Source: Larus michahellis
Lineage: Eukaryota; Chordata; Aves; Charadriiformes; Laridae
DNA: 64,000 nucleotides
Assembly (NCBI RefSeq): GCF_964199755.1
Contig: NC_133896.1
Location: forward strand, 101,058,549 to 101,122,548
Reading direction: 5' to 3'
The notes beneath the pieces are model-generated. The model saw only the letters and a list, made by a program, of their open reading frames with translations, ran no database searches and was not told the DNA's origin. This document shows positions 63,001-64,000 of the stretch, piece after piece (position 1 is the first letter of the stretch; the number at the start of each line of letters is the position of its first letter). The position numbers and the translations under genes were made by a program.

Positions 63001-64000
63001 TCTGAGAAGCTTTTCATGTAAGCGTGAAAGAGCAGAGCGCTGAGCGTGCTGGGGACCATGACTCTGTGTAAGCAGGCTCTCTTCATGTGAAAGACTAAAT
63101 ATTTGTTACCTCTCCGGACATACTGTACAGCACAGACTTTTTTCATAACCACAGAAGGAGGTTGGTGGCTCATAGTCTGGAAGTTCTGTGGCAGAGCATT
63201 GTAAATGCTACAAAAATCTTGAGGGACCCTGTTAATTGAAAATTGGTAATAGAGGCTTTAAGGGGAGTATTTCAATGAAAACCTTTATTTTCTTTCTAAA
63301 ACTTTTTGTAAAGTCAGGGTGTGGTTTTTTTTTTGTCTTTGAGTTTTGTTGTTCGAGTTTGGTATTTTCTTTTTTTAAAGATGGACCGTTACCCTATCTT
63401 TAGGAAAGGAGGGAAGGATAGGTATTAGAAAAACAAAAATTTTATTTAGGCTTGCATTAATTCCAGGTGTGAGGTTAAGACCTAAATCTTCCATCTGCTA
63501 ATAAAATGCTTGGTTCAGCAATTTCCCAGTATCTTCCACGATAGTAACTTTAAAGAAAAAAATAAAAGGTTCTTTGATTCCCTCTGCTCAGGGGAGACTG
63601 AGGACTCAATGTGAGTTAAGGGTTTATTGGCTAGTTGTTTTTTTAGATATCATTTCACGAAGGTGGAAAGTGATCAATGGCTTCTGAAGTAAGTGGTGGT
63701 ATATGCCAAGCTTTTCAAACAGGGATGTTTGTAGGCAGAATGAAACTGTTGTGAATTGGGACTGACAGTGGCTCGGGAGAGGTCACTTTGCAAGTTGGCT
63801 GGTTTTTCCCTTGGACATGTTGGCGCTCATCAGCTGTTAAGCCAGGGTGGAAGTACCTCAGTATGTGTTTTATGTTAAGAGGATTTTAGCGGTCTAACCT
63901 AAACTCTGATACTCCAGTGGTGAAAAAAATGATTGAGTTTTATGTTGTGGCATTTGCTTGAGCTAAACTTCAACCATAGTGAGCACTTTTCAGTCTTTGG

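Larger units (their letters stand above)
53534..64000 (+). other. First intron (5' part), continues past the window
   Basis: It starts at the GTGAGC donor at 53,534. The first ~850 bp stay within the CpG island; the rest is AT-rich, with no recognised transposable element and no coding exon I can support. A perfect donor-like AAG|GTAAGT occurs at 60,970, but the sequence before it has stops in the plausible frame and only a weak acceptor, so I do not call an exon. A G-run lies at 59,539-59,549 and T-runs near 57,511-57,526. The absence of CR1 copies over 10 kb contrasts with five in the upstream 52 kb. Confidence 0.6.

Noticed and set aside
1..64000. CRISPR arrays, operons, tRNA or rRNA genes
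   Set aside because: None seen. The window is vertebrate-type DNA, and I found no cloverleaf or rRNA-like segment by eye.

Overview
The window looks like a bird chromosome: AT-rich, largely non-coding DNA carrying several 5'-truncated CR1 LINE copies, some with the ATTCTATG-type 3' tails typical of CR1. It also has one solo endogenous-retrovirus LTR of an avian type and a thin background of very old SINE remnants (MIR-like). No bacterial-style gene organisation is present. Nearly all the short open frames in the window are chance frames or pieces of CR1. I ran no searches; all calls are by eye.

Layout. From 1 to about 52.7 kb I see no convincing host gene. This is an intergenic desert, or the far upstream part of one gene's regulatory domain. 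It contains CR1 copies at 4.1-5.3 kb (+), 23.7-23.9 kb (+), 35.5-35.8 kb (-), 48.6-49.0 kb (+) and 50.5-51.15 kb (-). There is a solo LTR at 41,727-42,294 with TG...CA ends and a perfect 5-bp target duplication. MIR-like remnants lie near 17.1, 29.4, 40.6 and 52.3 kb. A two-copy 54/55-bp tandem duplication sits at 11.0 kb, with a few microsatellites elsewhere. Two stretches (13.7-14.0 kb and 18.06-18.64 kb) read like single-copy regulatory sequence rather than decayed repeats.

The most unusual structure is a long inverted repeat. A 96-nt arm at 26,524-26,619 matches the reverse complement of 27,477-27,568 at about 91% identity with one 4-nt gap. The arms flank an 857-bp spacer, which itself looks like a candidate regulatory element. 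I do not recognise it as a known transposon.

From about 52.75 to 54.4 kb there is a strong CpG island. Within it, at 53,431-53,533 on the + strand, an ATG-ATG start opens a short signal-peptide exon. It ends at a good splice donor (CAG|GTGAGC) in phase 1, the classic layout for a secreted or type I membrane protein, often of the immunoglobulin superfamily. The remaining 10.5 kb of the window then looks like the start of a long first intron. The signal-peptide pattern, exon phase and desert setting suggest ALCAM (CD166) as one candidate, but the exon is too short and too GC-biased to name the gene with confidence. If this reading is right, the window is the promoter and upstream regulatory landscape of one developmentally regulated cell-surface gene.
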